64,000 nt of DNA from PFJX01 sp031426735. GTDB taxonomy: Bacteria; Pseudomonadota; Gammaproteobacteria; Burkholderiales; Thiobacillaceae. Below the pieces are notes generated by a model. That model made no database searches and was not told where the DNA came from. It worked only from the letters and a program-made list of their open reading frames with translations. How positions within the stretch are numbered: the stretch's first letter is position 1; each line of letters starts with the position of its first letter. The stretch covers positions 100,465 to 164,464 of the forward strand of contig JASJPK010000048.1 in the NCBI GenBank assembly GCA_031426735.1. The letters are read 5' to 3'. Both the position numbers and the translations under genes were made by a program. Positions 1 to 9,354 of the stretch are shown one piece after another.

Positions 1-579
1 CAGCTTGGCCAACTTCTCGCCCTGCGGACCGGATTTGCGCAGGCTGTCCAGATACACCTGACGCTGCATGTTCTCGCGGATGGCGACGTATTCCATCTCC
101 GGTGTGACGATGCCTTTGCGGGCGTAGTGCATTTGCGAAACATTCATGCCTGCCTTGGCTTGACGCGGCAGACGATGCAGGCCGGGGAAACGCAGAGCCG
201 CGAGGTCCGCCATGTCGGCGCGCTGGCGACCGTATTCCGAGGTCAGACCGGGCAGCACTTCCGTGTCGTTGCGCTCTTCGATCCACTTTTGGCGCAACGC
301 CGGCAGGCCCTGGCGGATGTCGATCCTGGCGTTCGGATCGGTGTACGGGCCGGAGCAGTCGTAGACGTAGATCGGCGGATTCTTCTCGCCCCCCATGCCG
401 GTCGGCGTGTCGGCCTGACTGATTTCGCGCATCGGCACCTGGATGTCCGGCCGGCTGCCCTCAACATAAATCTTGCGCGAGTTCGGCAATGGCTGCACGG
501 CGGCGGCATCGACCTGCGCGTCGGCGGCAAGGAAAGGGGCGGGGGAAGACAGAGTGGATTTGGGTAAGGCGGCGTTCAT
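1..579 (-). CDS. thiC: Phosphomethylpyrimidine synthase ThiC, N-terminal part (runs off window)
   Basis: Only the first 193 codons are in the window; the rest lies beyond the left edge. ThiC is the radical-SAM enzyme that rearranges aminoimidazole ribotide into hydroxymethylpyrimidine phosphate for thiamine synthesis in the cytosol. The N-terminal ThiC-associated region is recognisable: PNSRKIYVEGSRPDIQVPMR near residue 32, then YVYDCSGPYTDP and LTSEYGR. The radical-SAM cysteines sit further along and cannot be seen. The ATG at 579 is preceded by a GGAG ribosome-binding site and lies about 50 nt behind a TPP riboswitch, which fits thiamine feedback control of thiC. Confidence 0.95.
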   Translation of the reverse strand, partial: MNAALPKSTLSSPAPFLAADAQVDAAAVQPLPNSRKIYVEGSRPDIQVPMREISQADTPTGMGGEKNPPIYVYDCSGPYTDPNARIDIRQGLPALRQKWIEERNDTEVLPGLTSEYGRQRADMADLAALRFPGLHRLPRQAKAGMNVSQMHYARKGIVTPEMEYVAIRENMQRQVYLDSLRKSGPQGEKLAKL

Positions 580-628
580 GTGCGGCTCCAACAAGAAAAA
601 ACGCAGGGCGCACAAGCATGAACTTGTC

Positions 629-712
629 GCTTCCCTACGCCGGAATGACCCGGATCAGGTTCCAAGGGTGTGTTCTCAGCCCGCAAATTCGTCTGGACGG
701 GCACCCCTAACG
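629..712 (-). promoter_or_regulatory. TPP riboswitch (THI element) of thiC
   Basis: Read on the minus strand the segment starts with GGGGTGCCC, continues with GGCTGAGAA, and ends with ACCTGATCCGGGT followed by GCCGGCGTAGGGA-like bases. These are the conserved blocks of the TPP aptamer in the right order. It lies in the leader of thiC, about 50 nt before its start codon. Between them is a GC-rich stretch followed by TTTTTT (about 590-605) that could be the expression platform; that part is inference. Confidence 0.95.
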
Positions 713-782
713 TGGGCCGGAAACTAGCCCAAAGCCGCCTACAAAACAACCATATCGGCGGCGCGGAAGGGGTATCGCGTCG

Positions 783-3629
783 TTACGACGCCGGCTGCGC
801 CAGCTTTTGCAGCAACGCGGGCACGTGCTCGGCGAGTACCGGCCGGCTCACGAAGTAGCCCTGGATGCTGTCGCAATCGAGCTGGCGCAGGATGTAAAGC
901 TGCGCCTCGGTTTCCACGCCTTCCGCGATCACCCACAGCTTGAGGCTCTTCGCCAGCGCGATCACCGCTTCGGCGATGGCCTTGTCGTCCGGGTCCACGG
1001 TGATGTCGCGGACGAAGGTGCGGTCTATCTTCAGCGTGCTCACCGGGAAGCGCTTGAGGTAGCCGAGCGAGGAATAACCGGTGCCGAAATCGTCGATGGA
1101 CAGCCGCACGCCCAGGCTGCGCAAGCCGGTGAGCGTGGCGATGGTTTCGCCGGTATCGCCCATCAGGATGCTCTCGGTGATTTCCAGTTCCAGCTTGGCG
1201 GCCGGGATGCCGGCCTCGCCGAGCACGCGGGCGACGGTGTCGAGCAGCCCCTTCTGGCGGAACTGCACTGCCGACAGGTTGACCGATATGGTCAGATCGT
1301 CGCGCCCGGCATCGTGCCAGGCCTTGAGCTGGTTGCAGGCGGTGCGCAAGATCCATTCGCCGATCGGGATGATCAGCCGCGTTTCCTCCGCCAGCGGAAT
1401 GAACTTGTCGGGCGGAATCTGGCCCAGGACCGGGTGGCGCCAGCGCGCCAAGGCTTCCAGACCGAACACCGCGCCGGTTTTCAGGTCGAGTTGGGGCTGA
1501 TATTCCAGGTACAGCTCGCCGCGTTCGATGGCTTTGCGCAGGCCGTTTTCCAGCTCCAGCCGCTCCATCGCCAGCGTGTTGATGCGCTCCGAATAGAACT
1601 GGAAGCTGTTGCGGCCCTGGTCCTTGGCCTGATACAGGGCGATGTCCGCGTTCTTCAGCAGGCTGTCCATGTCGGCCGTGTCGGTCGGGTACAGGCTGAT
1701 GCCGACGCTGGCGGTGATGAAGATTTCGTGCTCGTCGACCGGGAACGGCGCCTGCATTGTCGCGATGATCTTTTCCGCCACCGCCACGGCTTCCTCGCTG
1801 CCGTGGACATTGCCCAGGACCACCGCGAATTCGTCGCCGCCCAGGCGCGAAATGGTGTCCTCTTCGCGCACGCAATGGGCGAGGCGGATCGCGGCGGCCT
1901 TGAGCAGCGCGTCGCCGACGCTGTGGCCGAGGGTGTCGTTGACCGTCTTGAAGCGGTCGAGATCGATGTACAGCAGCGCCGCCTGGGTGCCGCCGCGCCG
2001 GCTCCAGATGATCGCCCGCTCCAGCCGCTCGCGCATCAGGCGGCGGTTGGGCAGGTCGGTGAGCGGATCGTAGAAGGCGAGGCGGCGGATGGTGGATTCG
2101 GCCAATTTGCGTTCGCTGATGTCTTCCATCATGCCGACGAAATGGGTGATTTCGCCGCGTTCGTTCTTGACCGGCGAGATCGATTCGAGGCACCAGTACA
2201 GTTCCCCGTTTTTGCGCCGGTTCCTGAATTCGCCGCGCCATTCCGCGCCGGCCAGCAGGTTGTCCCACATTTCCCGGTAAAGCTCGCCCGCCGTTTCGCC
2301 CGAACTCAACAGGCGCGGGTTGCGGCCGATCGCTTCGGCGGCCGTATAGCCGTTGATCTCGCTGAACTTGGGATTGACGTATTCGATCCTGCCGGCGCGA
2401 TCGGTCACGATCACCGCGTTGGGACTTTGCTCCACGGCGCGCGACAGCTTGCGCAGACTTTCATCGGCCTGCCGGCGCGCGGAGGCGTCCACGAACGCCA
2501 CCACCGTGCCGATCACCTTGCCGTCGCGGCGCATCGGATGCGACCAGTACTCCACCGGGAAAGCGCTGCCGTCGGCGCGCCAGAAGATTTCGTCGTCGAC
2601 ATGCACGCCCGCCTCGGCATCGATGCCGCCGCGGGTCTTGCATTCGTGCGCGGGGTAGGCGGAACCGTCAGGATGGGTGTGATGGATCAGCGGGTGCAGG
2701 GCTCGGCCGAGCAGTTGCTCGGCGCGGTCGTAGCCCAGCAGCCGCACGCTGGCCGGATTGGCGAGCACGCAGATGCCTTCGGTGTCCACTCCGATCAAGC
2801 CTTCGGCGGTGGAATCGAGCAGCAGATGCACTTTTTCCTCGCTCTCGCGCAGGACGCGCTGTGCCTGCTCCTGTTCGCCCGAATGGCGCCGGGCGCGTAG
2901 CGAGACGAAACCGATGGAGAACATCCCCAGCAGCCAGATGCCGCCGTGGCTGAGGCCGAGATACTCGATCTCGCGCGCCTTGATCTGGTAATAGTGCCGC
3001 AGCGGCACTGACACCCCGGTCGCGCCGCGGATGCCGCCGACCGGAATCTTGGTCCAGGCATGGCACTTCACGCAGCCCGGTTCCATGATCATCGGCCGCA
3101 TCACGCGCAGATACGGCACGCCGTCGATCTGCTCGACCGTCGTCGCCTGCCTGGCGCCGCGCTCGAACGTGAGCAGGGCGTTCTTTTCCCAGGCATCCGG
3201 CCGGTTGGCCGGATTCAACACTTGCAGGCCGGTGATGCGCGCCTTGACGCCGTACAGATCGCCGAATTCCTCCATCATCTGGCGCAGCATCATGGCCGGG
3301 TTCATCAGCGTCAGCTGCTCGCCGCTGTGGGCGGTGAGATCGCGGTTGGGGATATGCGCGAGATACGGGCTGGGCTGAACTTTTTTGCCGATCGCCGCAT
3401 AGAGCCCGCCGCGGCTGGTGGCCCAGAGCCGAAAGGCGAGATCGCGGTTGATGTTGGCCCGGGCTTCCGCCATGGCGAGTTCCATCACCTTGGCGTCTTC
3501 CTGGTGAATGTTCCAGCCGAGCGACGACCCGACCGCCAGGGTCCACACCAGCGCCACCACGCCGGTGAGGCGATTGATGGTTTTCCGCTGTCCGGCGGAA
3601 AGCGCAGGCGGCGCGATTACGCTGAACAA
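783..3629 (-). CDS. Membrane haem-domain (DUF3365) PAS-PAS-GGDEF-EAL cyclic-di-GMP protein
   Basis: About 948 aa from a TTG start at 3629, which has a GGGGG ribosome-binding site. No in-frame ATG precedes the first membrane segment unless the ORF is taken back to 3827, deep in the divergent neighbour's promoter region. Order: transmembrane segment (~13-30), a periplasmic Tll0287/DUF3365 domain with a c-type haem motif CVKCH at C186-C189-H190, a second membrane segment, two PAS domains, GGDEF and EAL. The cyclase motif GGDEF and the phosphodiesterase motifs (EAL, NLSA, ELEITES, DDFGTGYSS) are all intact, so it could both make and break c-di-GMP in response to redox or gas sensed by the haem. 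Which activity dominates cannot be told. Confidence 0.9.
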   Translation of the reverse strand: MFSVIAPPALSAGQRKTINRLTGVVALVWTLAVGSSLGWNIHQEDAKVMELAMAEARANINRDLAFRLWATSRGGLYAAIGKKVQPSPYLAHIPNRDLTAHSGEQLTLMNPAMMLRQMMEEFGDLYGVKARITGLQVLNPANRPDAWEKNALLTFERGARQATTVEQIDGVPYLRVMRPMIMEPGCVKCHAWTKIPVGGIRGATGVSVPLRHYYQIKAREIEYLGLSHGGIWLLGMFSIGFVSLRARRHSGEQEQAQRVLRESEEKVHLLLDSTAEGLIGVDTEGICVLANPASVRLLGYDRAEQLLGRALHPLIHHTHPDGSAYPAHECKTRGGIDAEAGVHVDDEIFWRADGSAFPVEYWSHPMRRDGKVIGTVVAFVDASARRQADESLRKLSRAVEQSPNAVIVTDRAGRIEYVNPKFSEINGYTAAEAIGRNPRLLSSGETAGELYREMWDNLLAGAEWRGEFRNRRKNGELYWCLESISPVKNERGEITHFVGMMEDISERKLAESTIRRLAFYDPLTDLPNRRLMRERLERAIIWSRRGGTQAALLYIDLDRFKTVNDTLGHSVGDALLKAAAIRLAHCVREEDTISRLGGDEFAVVLGNVHGSEEAVAVAEKIIATMQAPFPVDEHEIFITASVGISLYPTDTADMDSLLKNADIALYQAKDQGRNSFQFYSERINTLAMERLELENGLRKAIERGELYLEYQPQLDLKTGAVFGLEALARWRHPVLGQIPPDKFIPLAEETRLIIPIGEWILRTACNQLKAWHDAGRDDLTISVNLSAVQFRQKGLLDTVARVLGEAGIPAAKLELEITESILMGDTGETIATLTGLRSLGVRLSIDDFGTGYSSLGYLKRFPVSTLKIDRTFVRDITVDPDDKAIAEAVIALAKSLKLWVIAEGVETEAQLYILRQLDCDSIQGYFVSRPVLAEHVPALLQKLAQPAS

Positions 3630-3940
3630 TAAACCCCCGAGTTCGATAACGTCATGAGCATCCTCCGGAAACCGACTCTCAACCAGGCGGTTCAGTGCGC
3701 AGAAGATGACGTCGGCGCGGCCAGGGCGGATGTAGAACGGCTTGGTGCAGCAAGCCGCAATTGTGCAGGCGTGGCGGCGGATTGTCCGTTGGGAATCCGC
3801 CCTACGTGGATTCCCAAGCCGCTCCAACAGGGCAACGTCTCAGCCAAATCCCGATGCCGTGCGACGGGGCGTCCATGGCAAACTCGCGCGCATTGCCTCC
3901 GGCCGCCGCCGGGAGGTGCTTCCGACTGGGCGGGTCTGGC
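3630..3940. other. Divergent intergenic region
   Basis: 311 nt between the GGDEF/EAL gene (minus) and the SARP-like regulator (plus). It should contain both promoters. I see no convincing -35/-10 pair, operator dyad or terminator. In-frame ATGs for the regulator occur at 3761 and 3875, so part of this stretch may be coding if an earlier start is used. Confidence 0.4.
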
Positions 3941-6900
3941 ATGTCTCTCGATGTACGTTTGCTCTGCGCGACCGAAGCCCGATTGGGGCTGCCGCTCAAA
4001 TTTCCCTATACCAAGGTGTTCGCGCTGCTCGCCTATCTGCTGCTGGAGACCGGTCGGCAGCGGCGGGAAATCCTGACCGATCTGCTCTGGCCGCAGCAGG
4101 ACGAGGACACGGCCAGAACCAATCTGCGCAATGCCGTGCATGCGCTGCGCAAACTGCTCGGGCCGGAGCGGCTGGGCAGCGACCGGCTGCAGGTCTGGTT
4201 CATTCCACGCGTGGGCGACAGCGTCGATGCGGTGCAGCTGCAGGGCGTCGCCGCCAGCGCATTCAACAGCGCCGACGCCGAGCGCGTGTTCGAACAGGTG
4301 AGCGGTTATTCCGGCGAACTGATGCCGGGTTTCATCGTGCCGGATGCGCCCGCTTACATGGAATGGCTCGATCTGAAGCGGCTGGCGTTTCATCAGAAGC
4401 TGCTCGTGATCTGCGAACAATTGATGGATTTCTTTGGCGCCGCCGGCAACAGCGCGCGCCAGATCGAGTTGGCGCAGACGCAGACCCGCATCGATCCCTG
4501 GAACGAGTCCTTCCATCTGCGTCTGCTCCGGCTGCTCGCCGAGGCTGGCCGCATTCCCACCGCGCTGGCGCATTTCGATTTCATGCGCGGCCTGTTTCTG
4601 CGCGAACTGGATATCGCGCCGGGGCAGGAAGTGCGCGATCTGATCGGCCGCCTGAATGCTTCGGCGCATCCCCTCACGCAACTGCAGACGCGGGCGGAAC
4701 CGGTGCAGGTGGTGGCGCGGCTGCGGCCGATGACGCTGCTCTTTGTCGAGATCCGCAGCCTGGCAACGCAGGACGTACACAAGCTGGCGGCACTGATGCG
4801 CGCGCGCCAGTTCGTCAGTGCCGAGGTCAGCCGCTACGGCGCTCACGCCTGCCTGACGCCGGATGGCAGCATCCTGGCGTTTTTCGGTTACCCGAACGGC
4901 GTGCCCAATGCCTGCCAGAGCGCGTTGCGCGCGGCCTACAACATCCGCTTGCAGCAGGAAATCGACGATGTCCTGCTGCGTTTCGCACTGCATCACGGCC
5001 CCATGCTGGTGTGGCCGGCAGCGGACTGCCCCGATGCCTTGGGGGTGATGAGCGATATCGCCATGAAGCTCGCCGCCAGCGGCAGCCCCGGGGAGATCCT
5101 GGCCACCGGCGCGTTTGTCGAACGCGTCAACACGCTCGCCCTGGCGCCGCTGGAGCGGTCGCCCGAGTTCTTTCCGCAGGAGGGCCTGGAGGCCTACCGC
5201 ATCGGCAACCTGGCGAACGCACCGGCGCGGCGGGAACCGGCTCTGGTCGGACGCGAAGCGGAGCGCCGCCAGCTCGGCAAGTTGTGGCGCAGCGTGCAGC
5301 GCGGCGGCTTGCGCGCGGTCGTCCTCGGCGGTCCGCCCGGCAGCGGCAAGAGCCGCCTGGCCAAGTGGCTGCTCGGCACACTGGCGGAGCCGGGGCAGGC
5401 GGTAGTCCTGCAATGCTGGCAGAACCAGAGCGAGGCGCCGTTCTTCCCGATCGGTGAAGCCATCAAACTTCAGTGCGGCATTCATGCTGGCGATAGCCCG
5501 GAAATTCGCCAGCTGAAAATGGATCGCTGGCTGGAGCGGCGGCACCCGGATCTGGCCGAAGAACATCGCCGCATGGCCGCTTGGCTGGTCGGCCTGCCGC
5601 TGGACGACGCCGCCGCGTCGCCGGCTTCGCGCCGCCGCTGCCTGCACCAGGCCCTGCGCGCCATGCTGGCCAATCTGGCCGGCAACGGCCCGGTGCTGGT
5701 GGTGCTGGAAGATATCCATTGGGCCGACCCGTCGACGCTGCAATTCATCGCCGATCTGCTCGCCACGGCCGCCGATCTGCCCTGGCTGTTGCTGATCACC
5801 GCGCGGGCGCCGCTCGCCGACACCTGGCAACCGCAATTGCCGCGTCTCCGGCTCGATCCGCTCAGCGCCGCGCAGAGCCGCGAGTTGGTCAAAAGTCTGC
5901 AGCACGCGCCGCTCGACGAAAGCCATGTCGCCGACATCGTCGCGCGCGCCGACGGCAATCCGCTGTTCATCGAATCGCTGGTGCTGGCGCAGGCCGGCAC
6001 GAACCAACCGCAACAGCCGCTGGCCAGCCTGGAAGAGAGCATCCTGGCGCCCCTCGTCGGCGACGAACTGCTTTGCCGCATCGCCTGGGGTGCCGCGGCT
6101 TTGGGCGAGGAGTTCGATGCCGGCCTGCTGCGCGCCCTGTTCCCGGAGATCGGCGATGCGCGTTTCGCCGCCGCCTTGCTTGCCCTGGAGCGGCACGGCC
6201 TGGTCAAGCCGGGCGCGGGCGGACGCCGGCGTTTTCACCATGCCCTGGTCTGCGAAACCCTCTACAACAGCCTGTCCTTCCATGAGCGGCGCCAGATGCA
6301 TGGCCGCATCCAGGCGGCGACGCCGGCATTCATGCCCGCTCTGGCCGCCGAACAGCCGCACTGGCTGGCGCGCCATGCCGCGTTGGCGGGCGACCCGGCG
6401 AGCGCGGTCGACTTGTACGAACAGGCGGCGCGGCGCGATCTGAGCATGGCGGCGCACACCGAGGCGGCGCGCCATTTTTGCAGCGCGCGCGAACTGCTGG
6501 AGCGCATGCCGACATCGCCCGCCAACGACCGCCGCATCCTGCAATTGCTGCTCGGCGAGGGCAATGCCACGGTGGCGCTACGCGGCTATGGCGCGGCCGA
6601 GACGCGGGCGCTGTTCAGCCAGGTGCTGGAACGCAGCAACCCGGATTCGGAGCGGGAAGAGATTTTTCTGGCCGAATACGGCCTCTGGCTGGGCGGCAGT
6701 TCGCACGACGGCTACCTACACGCCTTGCGCTACGTCGACAAACTGCAGCGCACCGCCGAGACGACCGGTTCCGTATTGCATCGCCTGCAGACCGCCTATG
6801 CCTACGGCAATACCTACCTCTGGCTGGGCGAACTGGACCAGGCGCGTCGGCACCTGGATGCGGCCGTCGCGCTCTACGACACTCAGCGGCCGCCCGAACT

Positions 6901-7543
6901 GCTCGATCAATTTCATGAAGACACCGGCGTCACCAGCCTGTCGCTGCTCGCCTGGACACTCTGGCTGCAGGGCGACGCGGCCGCCGCCGCCGCCGCGCAG
7001 GCCCGCGCCGTCGAACTCGCCGAAACGCTCGCCCATCCTTATTCGCTGGCCTTCGCCGTCGCCTGCGCCGCGCGGCTGGAACTGCTGCGCGGCGAGATCG
7101 AACCGGTGCGGCACTTCGCCGACCGTCTGATGGCGCTGGCGGACCGGCACGATTTCGCGATCTGGCAGGGCGTCGGCGCGGTCATGCAGGCCTGGGTGCG
7201 CTGCTGCGCCGGCGACGCCGGCGGCATCCCGCTCGCCGTGCGCAGCCTGGAACTGATCGGCCAGGCCTTGCCCAGCCTGGAAGTCACCATCCTGTCGATG
7301 TACGTCGACGGCCTCTATCGCCTGGGCGATCTGGCCGCGTGCGCCGCTCACCTCGATACCGCGCTGGCGCGCTGCGCCTACTGGCATGACCACTACGTCG
7401 AAGCCGAATTGCTGCGCCTGCGCGGTCTATGCGCCGCCGCCGCCGGCGACGCCGCTGCCGCGTGCGAATGGCGCGACGCCGCACACGCGCTGGCCAGCCG
7501 CCAGGGCGCGCTGGTCATCCTCGAACGTATCGAAATCGCTTAA
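3941..7543 (+). CDS. SARP/BTAD - cyclase-like - AAA ATPase - TPR transcriptional regulator
   Basis: 1200 aa from ATG 3941 (alternatives 3875 and 3761). The N-terminus is an OmpR/SARP-like winged helix followed by a bacterial transcriptional activator (BTAD) domain to about residue 245. Residues ~260-400 resemble a class III nucleotide cyclase, but the first metal-binding position is Glu (FVEIRS, E270) instead of Asp, so catalysis is doubtful. An AAA/STAND-type ATPase follows with Walker A GPPGSGKS (~464-471) and Walker B VLVVLEDIHWAD (~585-596), then about 500 residues of TPR-like helices. This is the plan of AfsR/LuxR-type large ATP-dependent regulators. No target is visible; it stands alone, divergent from the c-di-GMP gene and convergent with the REC-GGDEF-EAL gene. 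Confidence 0.85.
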   Translation: MSLDVRLLCATEARLGLPLKFPYTKVFALLAYLLLETGRQRREILTDLLWPQQDEDTARTNLRNAVHALRKLLGPERLGSDRLQVWFIPRVGDSVDAVQLQGVAASAFNSADAERVFEQVSGYSGELMPGFIVPDAPAYMEWLDLKRLAFHQKLLVICEQLMDFFGAAGNSARQIELAQTQTRIDPWNESFHLRLLRLLAEAGRIPTALAHFDFMRGLFLRELDIAPGQEVRDLIGRLNASAHPLTQLQTRAEPVQVVARLRPMTLLFVEIRSLATQDVHKLAALMRARQFVSAEVSRYGAHACLTPDGSILAFFGYPNGVPNACQSALRAAYNIRLQQEIDDVLLRFALHHGPMLVWPAADCPDALGVMSDIAMKLAASGSPGEILATGAFVERVNTLALAPLERSPEFFPQEGLEAYRIGNLANAPARREPALVGREAERRQLGKLWRSVQRGGLRAVVLGGPPGSGKSRLAKWLLGTLAEPGQAVVLQCWQNQSEAPFFPIGEAIKLQCGIHAGDSPEIRQLKMDRWLERRHPDLAEEHRRMAAWLVGLPLDDAAASPASRRRCLHQALRAMLANLAGNGPVLVVLEDIHWADPSTLQFIADLLATAADLPWLLLITARAPLADTWQPQLPRLRLDPLSAAQSRELVKSLQHAPLDESHVADIVARADGNPLFIESLVLAQAGTNQPQQPLASLEESILAPLVGDELLCRIAWGAAALGEEFDAGLLRALFPEIGDARFAAALLALERHGLVKPGAGGRRRFHHALVCETLYNSLSFHERRQMHGRIQAATPAFMPALAAEQPHWLARHAALAGDPASAVDLYEQAARRDLSMAAHTEAARHFCSARELLERMPTSPANDRRILQLLLGEGNATVALRGYGAAETRALFSQVLERSNPDSEREEIFLAEYGLWLGGSSHDGYLHALRYVDKLQRTAETTGSVLHRLQTAYAYGNTYLWLGELDQARRHLDAAVALYDTQRPPELLDQFHEDTGVTSLSLLAWTLWLQGDAAAAAAAQARAVELAETLAHPYSLAFAVACAARLELLRGEIEPVRHFADRLMALADRHDFAIWQGVGAVMQAWVRCCAGDAGGIPLAVRSLELIGQALPSLEVTILSMYVDGLYRLGDLAACAAHLDTALARCAYWHDHYVEAELLRLRGLCAAAAGDAAAACEWRDAAHALASRQGALVILERIEIA

Positions 7544-7570
7544 CCGCGCATCGTGGCGTGGACGTCGCTC

Positions 7571-9328
7571 CTACCGCGCCGGGGTTGCGCAGGAGCGGCT
7601 GCCAGGCCGCGATATGGCCGTCGGCGACGTCGCTGCCGCTGCCAGATGCGCGGCCAGTTCATCGGCCGGCATCGGTCTGCCGAACAAATAGCCCTGCGCG
7701 AATTCGCAGTCGCGGGCGGCCAGAAAGTCGGCCTGTTGCTGGGTCTCGACGCCCTCGGCGACGATCTCCAGGTCGAGGCGATGGCCCATTTCGATCATGG
7801 TTTCGATCAGGGCCCGATCGCGCGGGTTGTCCTCGCATTCATGCACGAAGGCCTGGTCGATTTTCAGCGTGGTGATCGGGAAGCGTGAGAGATAGCTGAG
7901 GCTTGAATAGCCGGTGCCGAAGTCGTCCACCGCGATACGTACGCCCAGTTGCCGCAAGCTGCGCAGCGCGGCGATGGCGGCGTCCTGGGCTTGCATGACG
8001 ATGCTTTCGGTGATTTCCAGTTCGAGACGGTCCGGCGCGATGGCGTGGTCGCGCAGCGCGTCGGCGACCACCCGTGTCAGCGCCGCATCGCCGAATTGCA
8101 GGGCGGACAGATTCACCGCCATGCGCACGGGGCTGTGGCCGGCATCCTCCCAGGCGCGCAGCTGGGCGCAGGCGCTGTCGATGATCCAGGCACCGACCGG
8201 CACGATCAGGCCGGTCTTTTCCAGCAGCGGGATGAATTCGAGCGGCGCGATCGGCCCCCATTCCGGATGCCGCCAGCGCAGCAGGGCTTCGACCGAAACC
8301 GTGCGGCCGCTGCACAGGTCGACTTGCGGCTGGTAGGCCAGCGCGAACTCGCGCTTGTCCAGGGCACGATGCAAGGCGGCCTCGATGACAAACTCGCGTG
8401 TTCCCGTTCTCGCCATGGACGGGTGGAAGCTGCGATGGCTGTTGCCGGCAGTCTGCTTGGCGTGGAACAGCGCGGCTTCGGCATGGCTGAGCAGCGTTTC
8501 GGCGCAGTTGGCATCCGCCGGTAAAGTGCAGTCGCCCAGACTCAGTGTGATGAACAGTTCGACATCGCCGAGGGGGATCGGCTGGCTGACGCACGCGGTC
8601 AAGTTGGCCAGCGACGCCGCAACGTCTGCGCCGGAGACCACCAGCGCGAAACTGTGGCCGCCGAGGTGCGCCAGGAAATTGTCCGGCCCGGCACAGTCGG
8701 CAAGGCGCCCTGCGACTGCGGCAATCACCTGGTTGGCGCGCTGCGCGCCCAGGCTGCGGCTGAGGTGTTGAAAGCGATTGATTTCGACCAGGATCAGGCC
8801 GAATGGCGGCGCACCCGCCGCGCACTGCTCGGCCCGTTCTGCCAGTTCGCGCAACAGAGAGGCGCGATTCGGCAAGCCGGTGAGCGGGTCGAAATTGGCC
8901 AGCTGCAGCAGGTTGCCGCTCAGGCGGTCCAATTCGTCGGCCATCTCGAACGTGGCGAGTTCCCGTTGGATGACCGGGATCAGCTTGCCCAGGGCGTTCT
9001 TGTGGATGAAGTCGCGCGCACCGCGCCGCATGGCTTCGATGGCCTGCGCGTCGGCGATGGAGCCGGACAGGATGACGAACGGTGTGGCGATGCCAAGTTC
9101 GCCGACCATCTGCAGGACATCGAGGGAATCCATGCCGGGCAGATTGTGGTCGCTCAGGATCAGATCCCATGTCGACTCGCGCAGGCAGGCTTCAACGCCG
9201 GCACGGGTGTCGACGCGCTGGATCGCGGGGGCAAAATTCGCCTCGCTCAAGGTCAACCGCACTAGTTCCGCGTCGTCCTCGCGATCCTCCACCAACAGCA
9301 CGCGCAGGCTGTTTCGCCTTGTTTTCAT
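7571..9328 (-). CDS. Receiver - degenerate GGDEF - EAL phosphodiesterase
   Basis: 585 aa. The N-terminal receiver has the acidic pocket (E14, D15) and phospho-acceptor D60 in LILSDHNLPG. The GGDEF domain (~145-300) has GGHSF at 223-227 where active cyclases have GGDEF, so it should be inactive or only bind nucleotide. The EAL domain (~320-560) keeps VEALLRWRHP, NLSALQF, ELEITES and DDFGTGYSS, so the protein is predicted to degrade c-di-GMP when its receiver is phosphorylated. It is the last gene of the minus-strand signalling block, 26 nt beyond the first methyl-accepting protein. A kinase from the same block is the natural phosphodonor (inference). Confidence 0.92.
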   Translation of the reverse strand: MKTRRNSLRVLLVEDREDDAELVRLTLSEANFAPAIQRVDTRAGVEACLRESTWDLILSDHNLPGMDSLDVLQMVGELGIATPFVILSGSIADAQAIEAMRRGARDFIHKNALGKLIPVIQRELATFEMADELDRLSGNLLQLANFDPLTGLPNRASLLRELAERAEQCAAGAPPFGLILVEINRFQHLSRSLGAQRANQVIAAVAGRLADCAGPDNFLAHLGGHSFALVVSGADVAASLANLTACVSQPIPLGDVELFITLSLGDCTLPADANCAETLLSHAEAALFHAKQTAGNSHRSFHPSMARTGTREFVIEAALHRALDKREFALAYQPQVDLCSGRTVSVEALLRWRHPEWGPIAPLEFIPLLEKTGLIVPVGAWIIDSACAQLRAWEDAGHSPVRMAVNLSALQFGDAALTRVVADALRDHAIAPDRLELEITESIVMQAQDAAIAALRSLRQLGVRIAVDDFGTGYSSLSYLSRFPITTLKIDQAFVHECEDNPRDRALIETMIEMGHRLDLEIVAEGVETQQQADFLAARDCEFAQGYLFGRPMPADELAAHLAAAATSPTAISRPGSRSCATPAR

Positions 9329-9354
9329 GGCTGCATCCTCCCGTCGGGTTTGAT

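Noticed and set aside
807..2900. Long open frame of 697 codons on the plus strand opposite the GGDEF/EAL gene
   Set aside because: It is the antisense shadow of a gene with clear domains; high GC keeps the opposite frame open. No domain or ribosome-binding site supports it.
3692..6544. 950-codon minus-strand frame opposite the SARP-like regulator
   Set aside because: Its composition (Arg/Gln/Ala-rich) is that of an antisense shadow, and the plus-strand frame has full domain support.
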